Counted from the first letter of the stretch, positions 7,784-17,737 are shown. The stretch is DNA of 64,000 nt from Methanoculleus horonobensis (GCF_001602375.1 NZ_BCNY01000014.1:124001-188000); one strand, 5' to 3'. A program made the numbers and translations. The notes: generated from the sequence alone by a model not told the origin.

Positions 7784-10078
7784 CTAGAGATATGTTTCCG
7801 ACCCGCCGTTACTGTATATCTTTGAACGGTCGTGTGTCAGCCGGGTCACGTTCAACTTGCGGTTTGAACTGGTTGCCTTCTCCAGGACCGTGACACGAAC
7901 CACACCGGTTTTGATATTCACCGAATGGAGAAAGAGTGGGTCCACGTTGGTCGGCGGACTGATGAGTTCGTCATAGGTCTCCTTCTGATCCATATCCCGC
8001 CAGTCGACAAGGTTCAAGCGGAGCAGGAGTTCACCCTTGGTATCCGACAGGAGTCTGGGGTCACCTTCCACGGAGGCATGGAGATGGAGCCATTGCGCTC
8101 CGGTCATCTCACGTTCGTTGTATTTGGGAAAGTCGTCGAGAGAACTGAGTGCCATTGAGGTGGATCTGTCTGCGGTCACCTCATAGATGAACCCGGTATT
8201 GAAGAGCAGGAAGACCGCCAGGAAGACGGCGAGCATTGCATGGGCATGGCAGGAGCGCATGGTCCACGAGAGTGTGCCCCTGAGGAGGTTTTCGGCTGCT
8301 GAAAATACGGTCAGGCCTCCGTACGCAAAGAACGGTGACAGTATGATGATAGTGATCTGGTAGAACCGCTCCACGCTCAGTGCGGATGCCAGGTACGGAA
8401 CAGCGATAGCGGCCACGTCCAGGAGAAGAAAAACGGATGCAAGCGCGATATACTCCCGGGTAAACCGGCGGCGGTCCGGCCTGCTGAAGAGATACGCAAC
8501 GAGACCGATAACGATGAAGAGGTTTGTGATCAGGAAGAGGTATTTCCATACCTCATGAAGCGGCGATGCAGTTTCAAGGACGATCGTGCCCATTCCCTGG
8601 CTTGCGGCGGGGTCTGCCATCTCACCTATGAAATTACTCACGATCTTGTTTCCTATTCGCATGATTGTCGTTAGAACCGAACCCCCTGCTACAAGCGAGT
8701 ACCAGACGACGGTGAAGAGCGAGAAGAAGATGACGAACGGTGCGGTGAGGATGGTGCGCTTCTCCTGCGGGTCCAGAAAGTCCGCGAGTCCGGAACCAGT
8801 TCTCTTCAGGCGGTCAAGTGTCCATGCCCCGATCGCCGAGACCGGGCGGCTCCCGGCGATCAATATCAGTACCCATGCCGCGACCAGTGCCGCCATGAAG
8901 AGGTACGAGAGTCCGTAATGGGAGGTGATCATGGCGAAACCGAAGAATCCCATCAGGAATGCCCTTTTCCCCCCGGTGATGGCGGTGCTCAGCATGAGCA
9001 GCAGGAGCAGCGCAAGGAATAACTCTGCAATCATCTGTCGTGCCAGGAATACCATCCCACTGTAATACTGGAAGTAGGAGACGAACATGAAACAGGCAAA
9101 GAACGCTATCCTATCTTCCGTCTGGTGCTGGTACACCCGATAGAGCGCAACAGCGATCAACGAAAAGATGAGCGGATAGAGCAGTTTGAACACCCATGTC
9201 AGCGGCAGCTCCGTCAACTGGCTCAAGACGGGTGCGAGAACGACGATGCTCAAGCAGCCGTTCACATTGTCGAATATTCCGATATCCCATATCTGATGCT
9301 GAAGGACGGCGGTGGCATAGAAGTTCTCGTTTACGATATCCCATCCCCAGAGGAAAGGAGTAATTAACGCTGTATGGAGGAGCAAGGTGACGGAGGTGAT
9401 GAAGATAGCGATCAGGTATGACTCCCTGCGTACATACCTGTCCAGTCCCACCAGGATGGCGATGAGCACCAGTATTACGACCATTGCGAGGAGGAGATGG
9501 TTCATATAGTAATTATTGACGAGAACCGTACCGAATATAGCAGTAAATGGGATTAAGAATAGGCTCATATTGGGAACGGTCAGGATCTTCGTAACCTGCC
9601 ATTTACAGGTTTTATCAGGCATCCCGCTCTCCCGCAGCCAGCAGAGAATACAGAGGATGGCTGTTACGGAGGTTAGTGCGAGCGTAAGGACTACTGTCGA
9701 GAACGGAGAAGCGATGTTGAGAAGCGGGAGTATGATATTGATGCAAAAGCCCAGGAGGTAGACGATCCCGATACTCAGCCCGATGCTGTAGAGCAGGGTA
9801 TCCGCTGTACAGAGGTGGTGTAGATTGAGCGTTCGGAGAAGCACGATGCCGGGAACGAAGCAACAGTAGATGAACCCTACGACCGGTCGCAACAGGGGCA
9901 CATGTATACCGACCGTTCCAAAAGCGGTAAGTACCAGCAAAAGGGCCTGAATGCCGATGATGGTCGTAAAAAAATCGAAAAACTTCCAGTCGTTCCAGCT
10001 GATCAGGTTTCTGATATGGATATCCGTCTTGTGGACGTCCTCCATCTCGTCGGTCAGCCTCCTGATCATCAGGCTCAT
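7784..10078 (-). CDS. DUF2206-type large archaeal membrane protein
   Basis: 764 aa with about 12-14 hydrophobic segments spread over residues 40-640, then a hydrophilic C-terminal domain of about 120 residues. This layout matches the archaeal DUF2206 family (COG5617), predicted multi-pass membrane proteins related in shape to GT-C glycosyltransferases and commonly found in surface-glycan clusters. The segment WGWDIVNENFYATAVL after the first helices may be the equivalent of the acidic GT-C loop, although this is only inference. The start has GGAGAT about 10 bases upstream. It lies between the acyltransferase (convergent, 17-base gap) and another glycosyltransferase. Confidence 0.7.
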   Translation of the reverse strand: MSLMIRRLTDEMEDVHKTDIHIRNLISWNDWKFFDFFTTIIGIQALLLVLTAFGTVGIHVPLLRPVVGFIYCCFVPGIVLLRTLNLHHLCTADTLLYSIGLSIGIVYLLGFCINIILPLLNIASPFSTVVLTLALTSVTAILCILCWLRESGMPDKTCKWQVTKILTVPNMSLFLIPFTAIFGTVLVNNYYMNHLLLAMVVILVLIAILVGLDRYVRRESYLIAIFITSVTLLLHTALITPFLWGWDIVNENFYATAVLQHQIWDIGIFDNVNGCLSIVVLAPVLSQLTELPLTWVFKLLYPLIFSLIAVALYRVYQHQTEDRIAFFACFMFVSYFQYYSGMVFLARQMIAELFLALLLLLMLSTAITGGKRAFLMGFFGFAMITSHYGLSYLFMAALVAAWVLILIAGSRPVSAIGAWTLDRLKRTGSGLADFLDPQEKRTILTAPFVIFFSLFTVVWYSLVAGGSVLTTIMRIGNKIVSNFIGEMADPAASQGMGTIVLETASPLHEVWKYLFLITNLFIVIGLVAYLFSRPDRRRFTREYIALASVFLLLDVAAIAVPYLASALSVERFYQITIIILSPFFAYGGLTVFSAAENLLRGTLSWTMRSCHAHAMLAVFLAVFLLFNTGFIYEVTADRSTSMALSSLDDFPKYNEREMTGAQWLHLHASVEGDPRLLSDTKGELLLRLNLVDWRDMDQKETYDELISPPTNVDPLFLHSVNIKTGVVRVTVLEKATSSNRKLNVTRLTHDRSKIYSNGGSETYL

Positions 10079-10249
10079 AGGTTGGTCATCTCCGATACTG
10101 CATCTTGTCTGTTACGTATATGGACGGTGCTTCGACAGTTCAGGAACCATAAAAATCTTTCTCACGTTCCACCTCTTATGGAATATGCCGGCGTAGTATC
10201 TCTCCTTGTAGAGCGAAGCCGGTCAAAAAAATTATCGTCATGAGATCCC

Positions 10250-11359
10250 CTATTCGCGTGCTGCCTGCTCGAAAATTTTCAGGTAGCGATCGGCAAGCAG
10301 TTGCCAATCATAGTGGTGCAGCACATACTCCCGTGCTCGAATGGAATCCTGATACGGATCGGTTTTCAGGTAGGAGATGATCGCTTCCGAACTCCGGTCG
10401 ATATCCTCCGTAGGGATGGTGACACCGCAGCGGGCGTCACGGACCATACGCAGATTTGGTATGTTGGAGACGATGCAGGGAAGGCCGGATGCCATGGCCT
10501 CCAGAAGAGACAGTGGTTGCCCTTCGTATCGAGACGTCATGATATAGTAGTCCGAGCAGGAATAGAGATTGGGTTTATCCGCTTCAGGGACGTAACCAAG
10601 GAATTTCACGCTTTCAAGCCCACTGCTCCTGACCCGGGCCTTCACCCTATCGAGGAGTTCGCCGGTTCCGGCGATAGCAAGAGTCACATCATCTGAGCGC
10701 TTTTCAATTCGAGAGTAGAGATCAACCAGCACCTCGGGCTGCTTCTGGGGCGTCAACCTCCCTAAGCTGAGAATGATCCTGCCCTCTTCCGGCAGCCCGA
10801 AGCGTGCCCTGATATCTCCGTTATCCTGGTTCGGCCTGTAGATGGTGGTGTCGACTCCATTTGGGATCTGATGAATCTGACGGCTCTGGAGGCCGATTGT
10901 CTCCAGTTCCCTCTGCACAGTGGGATCGATCACGGTGAATGGTGACAGGTTCCCAAGTCTTCTGAGGCAGGAACACTCGACCAGTGATGCAGTTTTTTTA
11001 TACGCCCGGACGGCCGGCGACCCCACTCTGTTGGCATACTCCCCGCCGTACGTCGTGTGTACGGTATATACTGCGTTCCGAAAGGGCACCTCCCTTAGAA
11101 ATAAGGGCTGATGAACCCAGACGACGTCGTGGTTGTCATCTTTGAAGTTGCGCGAGATCTGGAGCCAGAATTGGAGCAAGCCAAGCACACCCGTGCGTTT
11201 GATCAGATCGTGACTCCCCAGCCAGATATCCCGTCCCGAGGGGGAGCAGACAGTGCAGTGGTGCCCTCTTCTCTCCAGTAACCGGACAATGCTGCTCGCA
11301 ACATTACCTATACCACTTGCATGGGGAGGATACTCGGTTGCCAGGACAAGAATCTGCAC
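10250..11359 (-). CDS. GT4-type glycosyltransferase
   Basis: 369 aa with a GTG start and GGAGAT six bases upstream. Both halves of the GT-B fold are visible: PPHASGIGNVASSIVRLL at the N terminus, then IILSLGRLTPQKQPEVLVDL, LAIAGTGELLDRV and the retaining signature EGQPLSLLEAMASG (E-x7-E). It would act on a lipid-linked or extracellular glycan in the cytoplasm. It is distinct in sequence from the GT4 protein at 694-1893. The same strand continues into the DUF2206 gene after 171 bases that include a separate TATA-like element, so they need not be one transcript. Confidence 0.9.
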   Translation of the reverse strand: MQILVLATEYPPHASGIGNVASSIVRLLERRGHHCTVCSPSGRDIWLGSHDLIKRTGVLGLLQFWLQISRNFKDDNHDVVWVHQPLFLREVPFRNAVYTVHTTYGGEYANRVGSPAVRAYKKTASLVECSCLRRLGNLSPFTVIDPTVQRELETIGLQSRQIHQIPNGVDTTIYRPNQDNGDIRARFGLPEEGRIILSLGRLTPQKQPEVLVDLYSRIEKRSDDVTLAIAGTGELLDRVKARVRSSGLESVKFLGYVPEADKPNLYSCSDYYIMTSRYEGQPLSLLEAMASGLPCIVSNIPNLRMVRDARCGVTIPTEDIDRSSEAIISYLKTDPYQDSIRAREYVLHHYDWQLLADRYLKIFEQAARE

Positions 11360-11689
11360 CTGTCATCTCCATTTTCTGGTTGGTATATCAGGCATCCCTG
11401 CGTGTCGGTACATTCCAGGAGCCTCGTTCAGCATCTCCCATGGAAGCGTTCACCGGGACAGAGGTCCGCCCCTCTAGGAGGGTATCAGTATAAGTAGTTT
11501 TACTCTCTCGGGGCTCTCACCGACTGCGTCCTCTCCGGGACAATACTGCCTGTATCTCAGGTTAATCGAGCATCAGGTCTCTCAAACCGTACCGGTTGGT
11601 TCTCGTTGCGCTTGAGATCAGGGACCCGACTGTGCGGGTTAAGGGGTTGCGTAAGACATATGTATCCGGGGTGAGAGGCGCGTCACATT
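11360..11689. other. Divergent promoter interval
   Basis: 330 bases between two genes that point away from each other. The minus-strand promoter is probably CTACTTATAC at about 11490-11500. The plus-strand gene has ACATATGTAT at about 11653-11662. No small gene or RNA was recognised. Confidence 0.4.
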
Positions 11690-12712
11690 ATGCACCTGTG
11701 GAGCCAACCGGAGGAATCGCCTGGAGTATTTGTCATCTCTCTCGACTTTGAACTCTATTGGGGAGTTCGGGATGTAGTCACCCTTGATGCTTATCGTGAT
11801 AACCTCCTTGGTGCACGGAGAGCAGTCCCCATCATCCTCGATCTGTTTGAGGAATATGGGATCCACGCGACGTGGGCAACAGTCGGTTTTCTCTTCTTTG
11901 ACAGCAAAGAGGAACTCCTGCGTTCGCTCCCTGAGGTAAAACCCCGGTATGCAGATCCGGTGCTGAACCCCTATCCATATATTGAATCAATCGGCGATGG
12001 TGAATGCGACGATCCTTTCCACTATGCTGCAACTCTGGTCCGGGAGATCCACTCCAGCAGAGGTCAGGAGATAGCGACGCATACGTTTTCCCACTACTAC
12101 TGCCTGGAGGATGGGCATGATGTCCATTGCTTCGAGGATGATCTGCGGGCTGCTGTCGGGGCCGCAAAACGACTGGGAATCGATATTCGGTCGCTTGTCC
12201 TGCCGAGAAACCAATTAAATCCTGATTGCCTTGCTGTGCTTGGGAACTTTGGAATCCTCTCCTATCGCGGAACTCCTGATTCGTGGTTGCACTGCGGCAG
12301 GAGCCAACGCCATAATCCGAGGAGCCTGTCCCTCCTGCGCTATGCCGAATCCGTCTGGGGCAAGGTTGGGTACAACTGCTACTCGTTACCCCGACTATCC
12401 CTGTCCGATCCGTGGAATATCCCGGCGAGCCGTTTCCTTTACCCCTGCATTCCGTCGCTTTACTGGTGTGATGCGCTCCGACGCCGCCGTATCCAGAACG
12501 AGCTCTCGTATGCTTCGGAGCATAGTCAACTCTATCACCTCTGGTGGCATCCTCACAACTTCGGTGCAGAACCGGAGAGAAACATCGAACATCTACGAAA
12601 GATCCTCGATCATTTTGCCTCCCTTCGGGATAACGGGGAGATGATCAGTATGAACATGGGGGAGGTGGCGGATTTATTCCAGCAGAAAGCGCACACGAAC
12701 GCCCGGACCTGA
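11690..12712 (+). CDS. Polysaccharide deacetylase (NodB-fold)
   Basis: 340 aa. NodB-type enzymes remove acyl groups from sugars using one metal ion. Visible motifs are ISLDFELYWGVRD (metal-binding Asp next to the catalytic acid position), THTFSHYYC carrying the H-x3-H metal pair, and LWWHPHNFG near the C terminus with the last conserved His. The start is supported by GAGAGG about nine bases upstream and by motif position. There is no signal peptide, so it acts on cytoplasmic, probably lipid-linked, sugar. It fits the surrounding glycan genes. Confidence 0.88.
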   Translation: MHLWSQPEESPGVFVISLDFELYWGVRDVVTLDAYRDNLLGARRAVPIILDLFEEYGIHATWATVGFLFFDSKEELLRSLPEVKPRYADPVLNPYPYIESIGDGECDDPFHYAATLVREIHSSRGQEIATHTFSHYYCLEDGHDVHCFEDDLRAAVGAAKRLGIDIRSLVLPRNQLNPDCLAVLGNFGILSYRGTPDSWLHCGRSQRHNPRSLSLLRYAESVWGKVGYNCYSLPRLSLSDPWNIPASRFLYPCIPSLYWCDALRRRRIQNELSYASEHSQLYHLWWHPHNFGAEPERNIEHLRKILDHFASLRDNGEMISMNMGEVADLFQQKAHTNART

Positions 12713-12761
12713 ACTCGTCGATGAGTACTGCCCCGATAGAACATGACGATGGTTGCCCTGT

Positions 12762-13838
12762 CTATGCGGTTCGATACCCGCACATTCGAAGTATCCTCGT
12801 TCTCCGGTTTCGCAGCGCAAGGTACACCACGGAGGGGATATGCGCGAGGAACAGCGCCTGCCATCTGGATCTCCGGAGACGCCGGGTTCTGCAGCCCTTC
12901 AGATTGCTCCTCGCGAGGTCGGGCCTGCCTGCTTCGAGGTTGCGGCATGCGATCTGGATCTGCCTGGATGCGACGAACTCGAGAACGCTCGCGGTCAACT
13001 CCGGCGGCACCTCTCCCGCCTGCAACGCATTTCGAGCAGAGGCTACGAAGGCATGCTCCCGGATCGGCTCTCTTCTGTTGCAGGCTCTATTCGCTGCTTC
13101 CGTATGGTAGATACCCATACCGTCCCGGGTGAACGCGACAGGATACTTCAGGGCAATCCGTCCCCACAGGTCCACGTCTTCTCCGTACCATGCGCTGGTG
13201 TCGAACCCGCCCATCTCGTTCAGGATGCACCTCGGGACGGCAACGATCGATGTCAAGAGTGGCGGGCTGCCGGAGATGGCGTCGCTGAAGTAGTTGGGGA
13301 GCAGCCCTTCCCACGGCTCCGGGGGTATGGCGGGACTGTATGACGGCGCCCGGTTCGTCGACTCATTCTCTTTCAAGAGGTATGCCGTCCCGTATGCTCC
13401 TGCGTGTGGATACTTCTCTTGCAGTCTCACCAGGGCTCCAAGATGCCGCGGCGTCCATTCGTCGTCCGCGTCCAGAAATGCAACCAGTTCACCCCGGGCC
13501 TCCGCGATCCCCTGATTTCGCGCCGCCGACACCCCCCGGCTTACCTCTCGGAGCAGCCGGATCCGGGGATCGTCGAGTCCCTTGACAACTTCCGTCCCGT
13601 TGTCGGTGGAGCCGTCCACCACAATCACCTCAAAGTCCTGGAAGGTCTGGCTGAGGACCGAGTATAAGGCGCGGGCGATGTAGGGGCCTTTGTTATAGAG
13701 GGGGATGACGACCGAGACAGCCGGCAGCGCCGTCTCGCCCTCGACCGGGTACTCGCGGGCATACCCCGAACCGGTGCGGCTGGTCTTGGGATCTCCAGAG
13801 GCCGGCCGGTCCCCGGCATCCCCGGCGCGTGAGGGCAT
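12762..13838 (-). CDS. GT2-type glycosyltransferase
   Basis: 358 aa. After an unconserved N-terminal extension of about 38 residues the GT-A fold begins at [18 protein letters not shown]. The nucleotide-binding [10 protein letters not shown] and the metal-binding DADDEW (DXD) motif follow, with [15 protein letters not shown] between them. The last 100 residues are arginine-rich and unassigned. A TATA box 25-35 bases upstream supports the start at 13838, giving an almost leaderless mRNA. It converges on the polysaccharide deacetylase gene and closes the glycan island. Confidence 0.88.
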   Translation of the reverse strand: MPSRAGDAGDRPASGDPKTSRTGSGYAREYPVEGETALPAVSVVIPLYNKGPYIARALYSVLSQTFQDFEVIVVDGSTDNGTEVVKGLDDPRIRLLREVSRGVSAARNQGIAEARGELVAFLDADDEWTPRHLGALVRLQEKYPHAGAYGTAYLLKENESTNRAPSYSPAIPPEPWEGLLPNYFSDAISGSPPLLTSIVAVPRCILNEMGGFDTSAWYGEDVDLWGRIALKYPVAFTRDGMGIYHTEAANRACNRREPIREHAFVASARNALQAGEVPPELTASVLEFVASRQIQIACRNLEAGRPDLARSNLKGCRTRRLRRSRWQALFLAHIPSVVYLALRNRRTRILRMCGYRTA

Positions 13839-13860
13839 CCATGCCGGAGATAATGTGCAA

Positions 13861-13872
13861 GTATTAAAATAT
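13861..13872 (-). promoter_or_regulatory. TATA box for the GT2 gene
   Basis: Minus strand reads ATATTTTAATAC, centred about 28 bases before the ATG at 13838. This is the only AT-rich stretch between the GT2 gene and the upstream RFAP synthase gene, so the two are separately transcribed. Confidence 0.6.
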
Positions 13873-13979
13873 TTCTAAAGAGGGCTGGATCCGGGGAAAT
13901 TGGTGCCGGATCGCGGCCCGTTGCCGCAATTTGGGCCGAGTTTTCGCCCCGCTCCTTTCAGATGCGGCTCTGCCGCCCG

Positions 13980-15527
13980 TCACTCCGCCCGCACGCTCGC
14001 GCCGGAGTTCCTCGCCCGCGTCAGGAGCACCGACCCTCCCCGGTCGCCGAGCACCTCCTTCGCCGCCCGGGCCACATCCTGCATGCCGGAATCCCCGACG
14101 GCGTAGATCGTCGGCCCGAACGAGCTCAGGCCCGCTCCGGCGGCGCCGGCCTGCACCGTCGCCTCGAGGAGCGAGGAGACGACCGGGTGCTGCAGCCCCA
14201 CCTCGACCTTCTTGAACCCGAGCGACTGCGTCCGGTTGATTGCCGAACCGAAGAGGTCGAGATCGTGCTCGACGATGCCCGGGATCATCCGCATGAGCAC
14301 CTCGTGGCAGACCTCGCGGACTTCGTCGAGCGGTACCGGGCAGTGGGTGCGGAAGATATCGACCTCCCCTCTCCCGTGCGCCCCTGCGCCTACCTCGGGC
14401 GTGACGAGCAGGATACGCCAGTCCTCCGGGAACCGGTGCCGGGCGAGAACCGGCGGGGGCGCGACGCCCCGTGACGCTGCCGACGGGCGGAAATCGTCTT
14501 TGCCCCCCGGAGAGCCGAACCGGTGCCCGCCGTCCAGGACGAACCCCCCCTGATCGAACGCCGCCGTGCCGATACCGGAGGTTCCCCCGCGCCCGACGGC
14601 CTTCGCGAGATCGCATACGGAGACGTCCCGCTCGTAAAGCCGGCAGAGGGCAGCGGCCGTGGCGAGAGCAACCTGCGTCCCGCTCCCGAGCCCGGCGTGC
14701 TGCCGTGCGGCGGCATGCAGGGCGATCTCCGCACCCCCGGGAAGTCCGAGCGTCTCCTTCGCCGCCCGTGCCGCATCGGCAACCCTCTTGCGCGACTCCT
14801 CGTCGCCGCCGCGAACCTCGATCCCGGTGGCTTTCCGTGCGTCGAGCACGCATCCGGGCTCGTCGAGGGTGACCCCGACCCCGCCGTCCACCCTGCCCGA
14901 GGCGCCGTTCATATCGAGCAGGGTGATGTGGATCCTGGACGGAGCATCGACGAGCACCCTGATCTCGTCGGTGAACGCCGTGCAGGGGAAGATCTCCTCG
15001 ATGGCGATCAGCGGCTCTTCGCGGTGGATGATCCGGTATTTCCGCGAGAGCATCGGTTCGCACCGGTGGACGTTGAACGTCCGGGCGAGTTTCGTGCCGG
15101 CGCGGACGACGCGGGCGTCGGTGATCTCCCGGCGCGACTCTATCCGGTGGCGGCGGAGGATCCTCCCGATGGGAATATCGGCCCGCATCAGATCCTGCCT
15201 GAACTCCGGTGCAAGCCGCCGGAGCGGGGTGCAGGAGACCGCATAGATGAGCACCTCTCCCGTTACGCCGTCTTTCAGTTCAACGACGCGGTAGTTGACC
15301 TCGTCGCCCTGCTCGATATCGAGTGCCGCCGCCGCCTCGGTATCGGCGCCGACGACGTCCTGTACCAGGGTGGTGATGGTGACCGGATGGCCGGTCGCCA
15401 TCTCGAGCAGGCCGGTCACCGACCCGTCGGTCCCGATGAGAACCTTCTGCATCGGGGAGAGCCTTCCCACGCCCTGCTCGATCTCCTGTATCCTCTCGAC
15501 GATCCCGTCTGCCGTCAGGGGTTCCAT
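13980..15527 (-). CDS. Chorismate lyase-like/RFAP synthase fusion
   Basis: 515 aa in two parts. Residues about 1-175 resemble the DUF98/chorismate lyase-like family, which releases 4-hydroxybenzoate from chorismate. Residues about 188-515 are a GHMP-fold beta-ribofuranosyl-(amino/hydroxy)benzene 5-phosphate synthase, known as MptG in methanogens: SRIHITLLDMNG, then the phosphate loop HAGLGSGTQVALA, GTSGIGTAAFDQGG and the C-terminal GAAGAGLSSFGPT. RFAP synthase condenses 4-hydroxybenzoate with PRPP, losing CO2, as the first committed step of tetrahydromethanopterin synthesis. The fusion would put the substrate-making and substrate-using enzymes in one chain. The start has no strong ribosome site. 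Confidence 0.85.
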   Translation of the reverse strand: MEPLTADGIVERIQEIEQGVGRLSPMQKVLIGTDGSVTGLLEMATGHPVTITTLVQDVVGADTEAAAALDIEQGDEVNYRVVELKDGVTGEVLIYAVSCTPLRRLAPEFRQDLMRADIPIGRILRRHRIESRREITDARVVRAGTKLARTFNVHRCEPMLSRKYRIIHREEPLIAIEEIFPCTAFTDEIRVLVDAPSRIHITLLDMNGASGRVDGGVGVTLDEPGCVLDARKATGIEVRGGDEESRKRVADAARAAKETLGLPGGAEIALHAAARQHAGLGSGTQVALATAAALCRLYERDVSVCDLAKAVGRGGTSGIGTAAFDQGGFVLDGGHRFGSPGGKDDFRPSAASRGVAPPPVLARHRFPEDWRILLVTPEVGAGAHGRGEVDIFRTHCPVPLDEVREVCHEVLMRMIPGIVEHDLDLFGSAINRTQSLGFKKVEVGLQHPVVSSLLEATVQAGAAGAGLSSFGPTIYAVGDSGMQDVARAAKEVLGDRGGSVLLTRARNSGASVRAE

Positions 15528-15598
15528 AGCCTTGGGTAGCGTTGTGTACGGAGACTACAAAAAGATGGTGCCGGGATATCCGCCCTAATCAGGGGGGC

Positions 15599-16753
15599 TC
15601 ACGGCGAAAAGAGCATGGAGAGGAACTCGGGAGCCTGCAGGAGCCCGAACGAGCCGCCTTTCGCCTCGCGCTCGGAGAACGCGGCAACATCGTCCCTTCC
15701 TTTCCCGAGCACCGCGAACGGCACAGGCTCCGCGGTGTGGGTCTTACACCGGATCGGCGTCGGGTGGTCGGGGAGAACCGCGACGGCCGTATCCGGGCGG
15801 TCGAGGACGATCCCGATCGCCTCGTCGAGCCGCTCGATCGCCCGCACCTTCTCCTCCACGCTCCCCATGTGTCCGGCCTCGTCGGGGGCCTCGACATGCA
15901 TGTAGACGAAGTCGAGGCGGTCGAGGGCGTCGACCGCGTACCGGGCCTTCGCCTCGTAGTCGGTGTCGATGAACCCGGTGGCGCCGGGAACGTGGATCAC
16001 CTCCATCCCGGCGAGGCGGGCGATGCCGGCGAGAAGGTCGACTGCGGAGATCACTCCCCCGGCAAGACCGTACTTCTCGCGGAAGGGTGCGATGGACGGC
16101 CTCTTCCCGCCGCTCCACGGCCAGATATCGGTTGCAGCGGTCTTTCCCTCATCGAGGCGGCGCCGGTTGACCGGATGATCGGCAAAGATCTCCCGCGCCC
16201 GCTCCATGCAGTCGAGGAGGAGTCCGGCGTCGTCTCCGCGCGGGAGGAACTCCTTGACCGGCTGACCGACGATGTCGTGGGGTGGGGTGGTGACGGCGCC
16301 GCGCGCGCGGGGCACGACCATCAGGTTCCGGTAGCTGATCCCCGGATGAACCCGGACGTCGCCGAGCGTAGCGTCGAGATCGCGGAGGAGCTCGGCGCCC
16401 TCGGCGCTCGAGATGTGCCCGGCGTTGAAGTCCTCCATCACGCCGTCGCGGATCGCGACCAGGTTGCACCGGTAGGCCATCTCCCCGTCCCGGAGATCGA
16501 TGCCCATGCTGGCAGCCTCGAGCGGCCCCCTCCCGGTATAGGAGGTGCGGGGGTCGTAGCCCAGGATCGAGAGGTTCGCGACGTCGCTCCCCGGCTCGAA
16601 TCCCCCCGGTACCGTCCGGAGCATCCCGCACCGCCCCTCGCGGGCGATCCTGTCCATATTCGGTATCTCTGCGTACTCGAGGGGCGTCCTGCCCCCCAGT
16701 TCGGCAAGCGGCTCGTCCGCCATGCCGTCCCCGAGAATGATGATGTACTTCAT
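15599..16753 (-). CDS. apgM: Cofactor-independent phosphoglycerate mutase, archaeal type
   Basis: 384 aa from the ATG of MKYIIILGDGMADEP; an in-frame ATG five codons earlier is less likely, since the family begins at this strand. Interconverts 3- and 2-phosphoglycerate in glycolysis and gluconeogenesis. It belongs to the alkaline phosphatase superfamily: metal-binding Asp in LGDGMAD, nucleophile Ser in ANLSILGYDP, YTGRGPLEAASMGI, and the late metal ligands in LPDHPTP and KTHTAEPVP. Same strand as and 51 bases after the epimerase gene, possibly co-transcribed. Confidence 0.93.
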   Translation of the reverse strand: MKYIIILGDGMADEPLAELGGRTPLEYAEIPNMDRIAREGRCGMLRTVPGGFEPGSDVANLSILGYDPRTSYTGRGPLEAASMGIDLRDGEMAYRCNLVAIRDGVMEDFNAGHISSAEGAELLRDLDATLGDVRVHPGISYRNLMVVPRARGAVTTPPHDIVGQPVKEFLPRGDDAGLLLDCMERAREIFADHPVNRRRLDEGKTAATDIWPWSGGKRPSIAPFREKYGLAGGVISAVDLLAGIARLAGMEVIHVPGATGFIDTDYEAKARYAVDALDRLDFVYMHVEAPDEAGHMGSVEEKVRAIERLDEAIGIVLDRPDTAVAVLPDHPTPIRCKTHTAEPVPFAVLGKGRDDVAAFSEREAKGGSFGLLQAPEFLSMLFSP

Positions 16754-16804
16754 GTGAACCCTGTGCAAGTCCTGATAATCCCTGAACCGGGGATGGCGTG
16801 CCCC

Positions 16805-17737
16805 CTACCCGAGCATGGCGCGGACAGCCGTCCGGACGCTCTCTTCCGAGGTTGTCCCGCACTGCCACCCGAGACCTTTGAGTCTCTCGACCGAGAGCTG
16901 CATCTTCGGCACGTCGCCGACCCAGCCCCGCGCTCCGCCGGTGAACCGGTAACGGACGCCGGAGAGACCCATCTCCTCCGTGACGATATCGGCGATCCTG
17001 ACAACGTCGATCCAGTCCTCGGAGCCGATATTGAAGGTGTTCACCGGGTCGCTCGAGTGCTCGATCCCGAACTGCACGGCGCGGACGCACTCCCCGACTT
17101 CCAGGTAGGATTTCGTCTGCCTGCCGTCGCCGAGGATCTCGAGTTCCTGCGGGTTCTCGCGAAGTTTCCGGATGAAGTCGGTGATGACCCCGTGCCCGCT
17201 CCGCTCGCCGATGATGTTTGCGAACCGGTAAACCCAGGACGTCATCTCGAACGAGTGGCAGTAGGACGATATGAGCGCCTCACAGGCAAGTTTCGTCGCA
17301 CCGTAGACCGATATCGGCTGAAGCGGCGTGTAGGTCTCCGGCGTGGGGATGACGGTGGCATCGCCGTAGACGGTCGAGGTCGAGGTAAAGACCAGTTCCG
17401 GCACGCCGTGCGCCCGCATCGCCTCGAGCACCCGGTGCGTCGCGACGATGTTGTTCCTGATCTGGGAGTCCGGGGTCACGGCGCTCTGCCGGACGTCGGG
17501 GTCTGCGGCGAGATGGTAGACCCGGTCTGCACCTGAAAATCGTTCCTGCCACCCGTCGTCGAGCAGGTTCTGCCTGATTGAGGTGACCTTCCCGCCCGCC
17601 GCGTGGTGCGCGAGGTTCGTCTCGGTGCCCGCACTGCAGTCGTCGATGACCAGCACGTCGTCCCCCCCTGCCGCCAGGGCGTCGACGACGTGCGAACCGA
17701 TGAACCCGGCACCGCCCGTTACGATACAGAACATCAT
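16805..17737 (-). CDS. NAD-dependent sugar-nucleotide epimerase/dehydratase (GalE-like)
   Basis: 310 aa, an extended short-chain dehydrogenase. TGGAGFIGSH at residues 7-16 binds NAD, STSTVYGD supplies the catalytic Ser/Thr, and YGATK the Tyr-x3-Lys pair. HLAADPDVRQS is typical of UDP-glucose 4-epimerase-like archaeal proteins. It probably interconverts UDP-hexoses for surface glycans, which links it to the glycan island on the left. ATG ATG at the start makes the exact first codon uncertain by one. Confidence 0.9.
   Translation of the reverse strand: MMFCIVTGGAGFIGSHVVDALAAGGDDVLVIDDCSAGTETNLAHHAAGGKVTSIRQNLLDDGWQERFSGADRVYHLAADPDVRQSAVTPDSQIRNNIVATHRVLEAMRAHGVPELVFTSTSTVYGDATVIPTPETYTPLQPISVYGATKLACEALISSYCHSFEMTSWVYRFANIIGERSGHGVITDFIRKLRENPQELEILGDGRQTKSYLEVGECVRAVQFGIEHSSDPVNTFNIGSEDWIDVVRIADIVTEEMGLSGVRYRFTGGARGWVGDVPKMQLSVERLKGLGWQCGTTSEESVRTAVRAMLG

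Noticed and set aside
12721-13343. Several plus-strand frames opposite the GT2 gene
   Set aside because: They are antisense frames of a glycosyltransferase with clear GT-A motifs, and they have no motifs of their own.
15542-17536. A 664-codon open frame on the plus strand opposite apgM and the epimerase
   Set aside because: It is antisense to two well-supported genes, has an Arg/Asp/Pro-rich composition produced by G+C-rich codons read in reverse, and shows no family motif.
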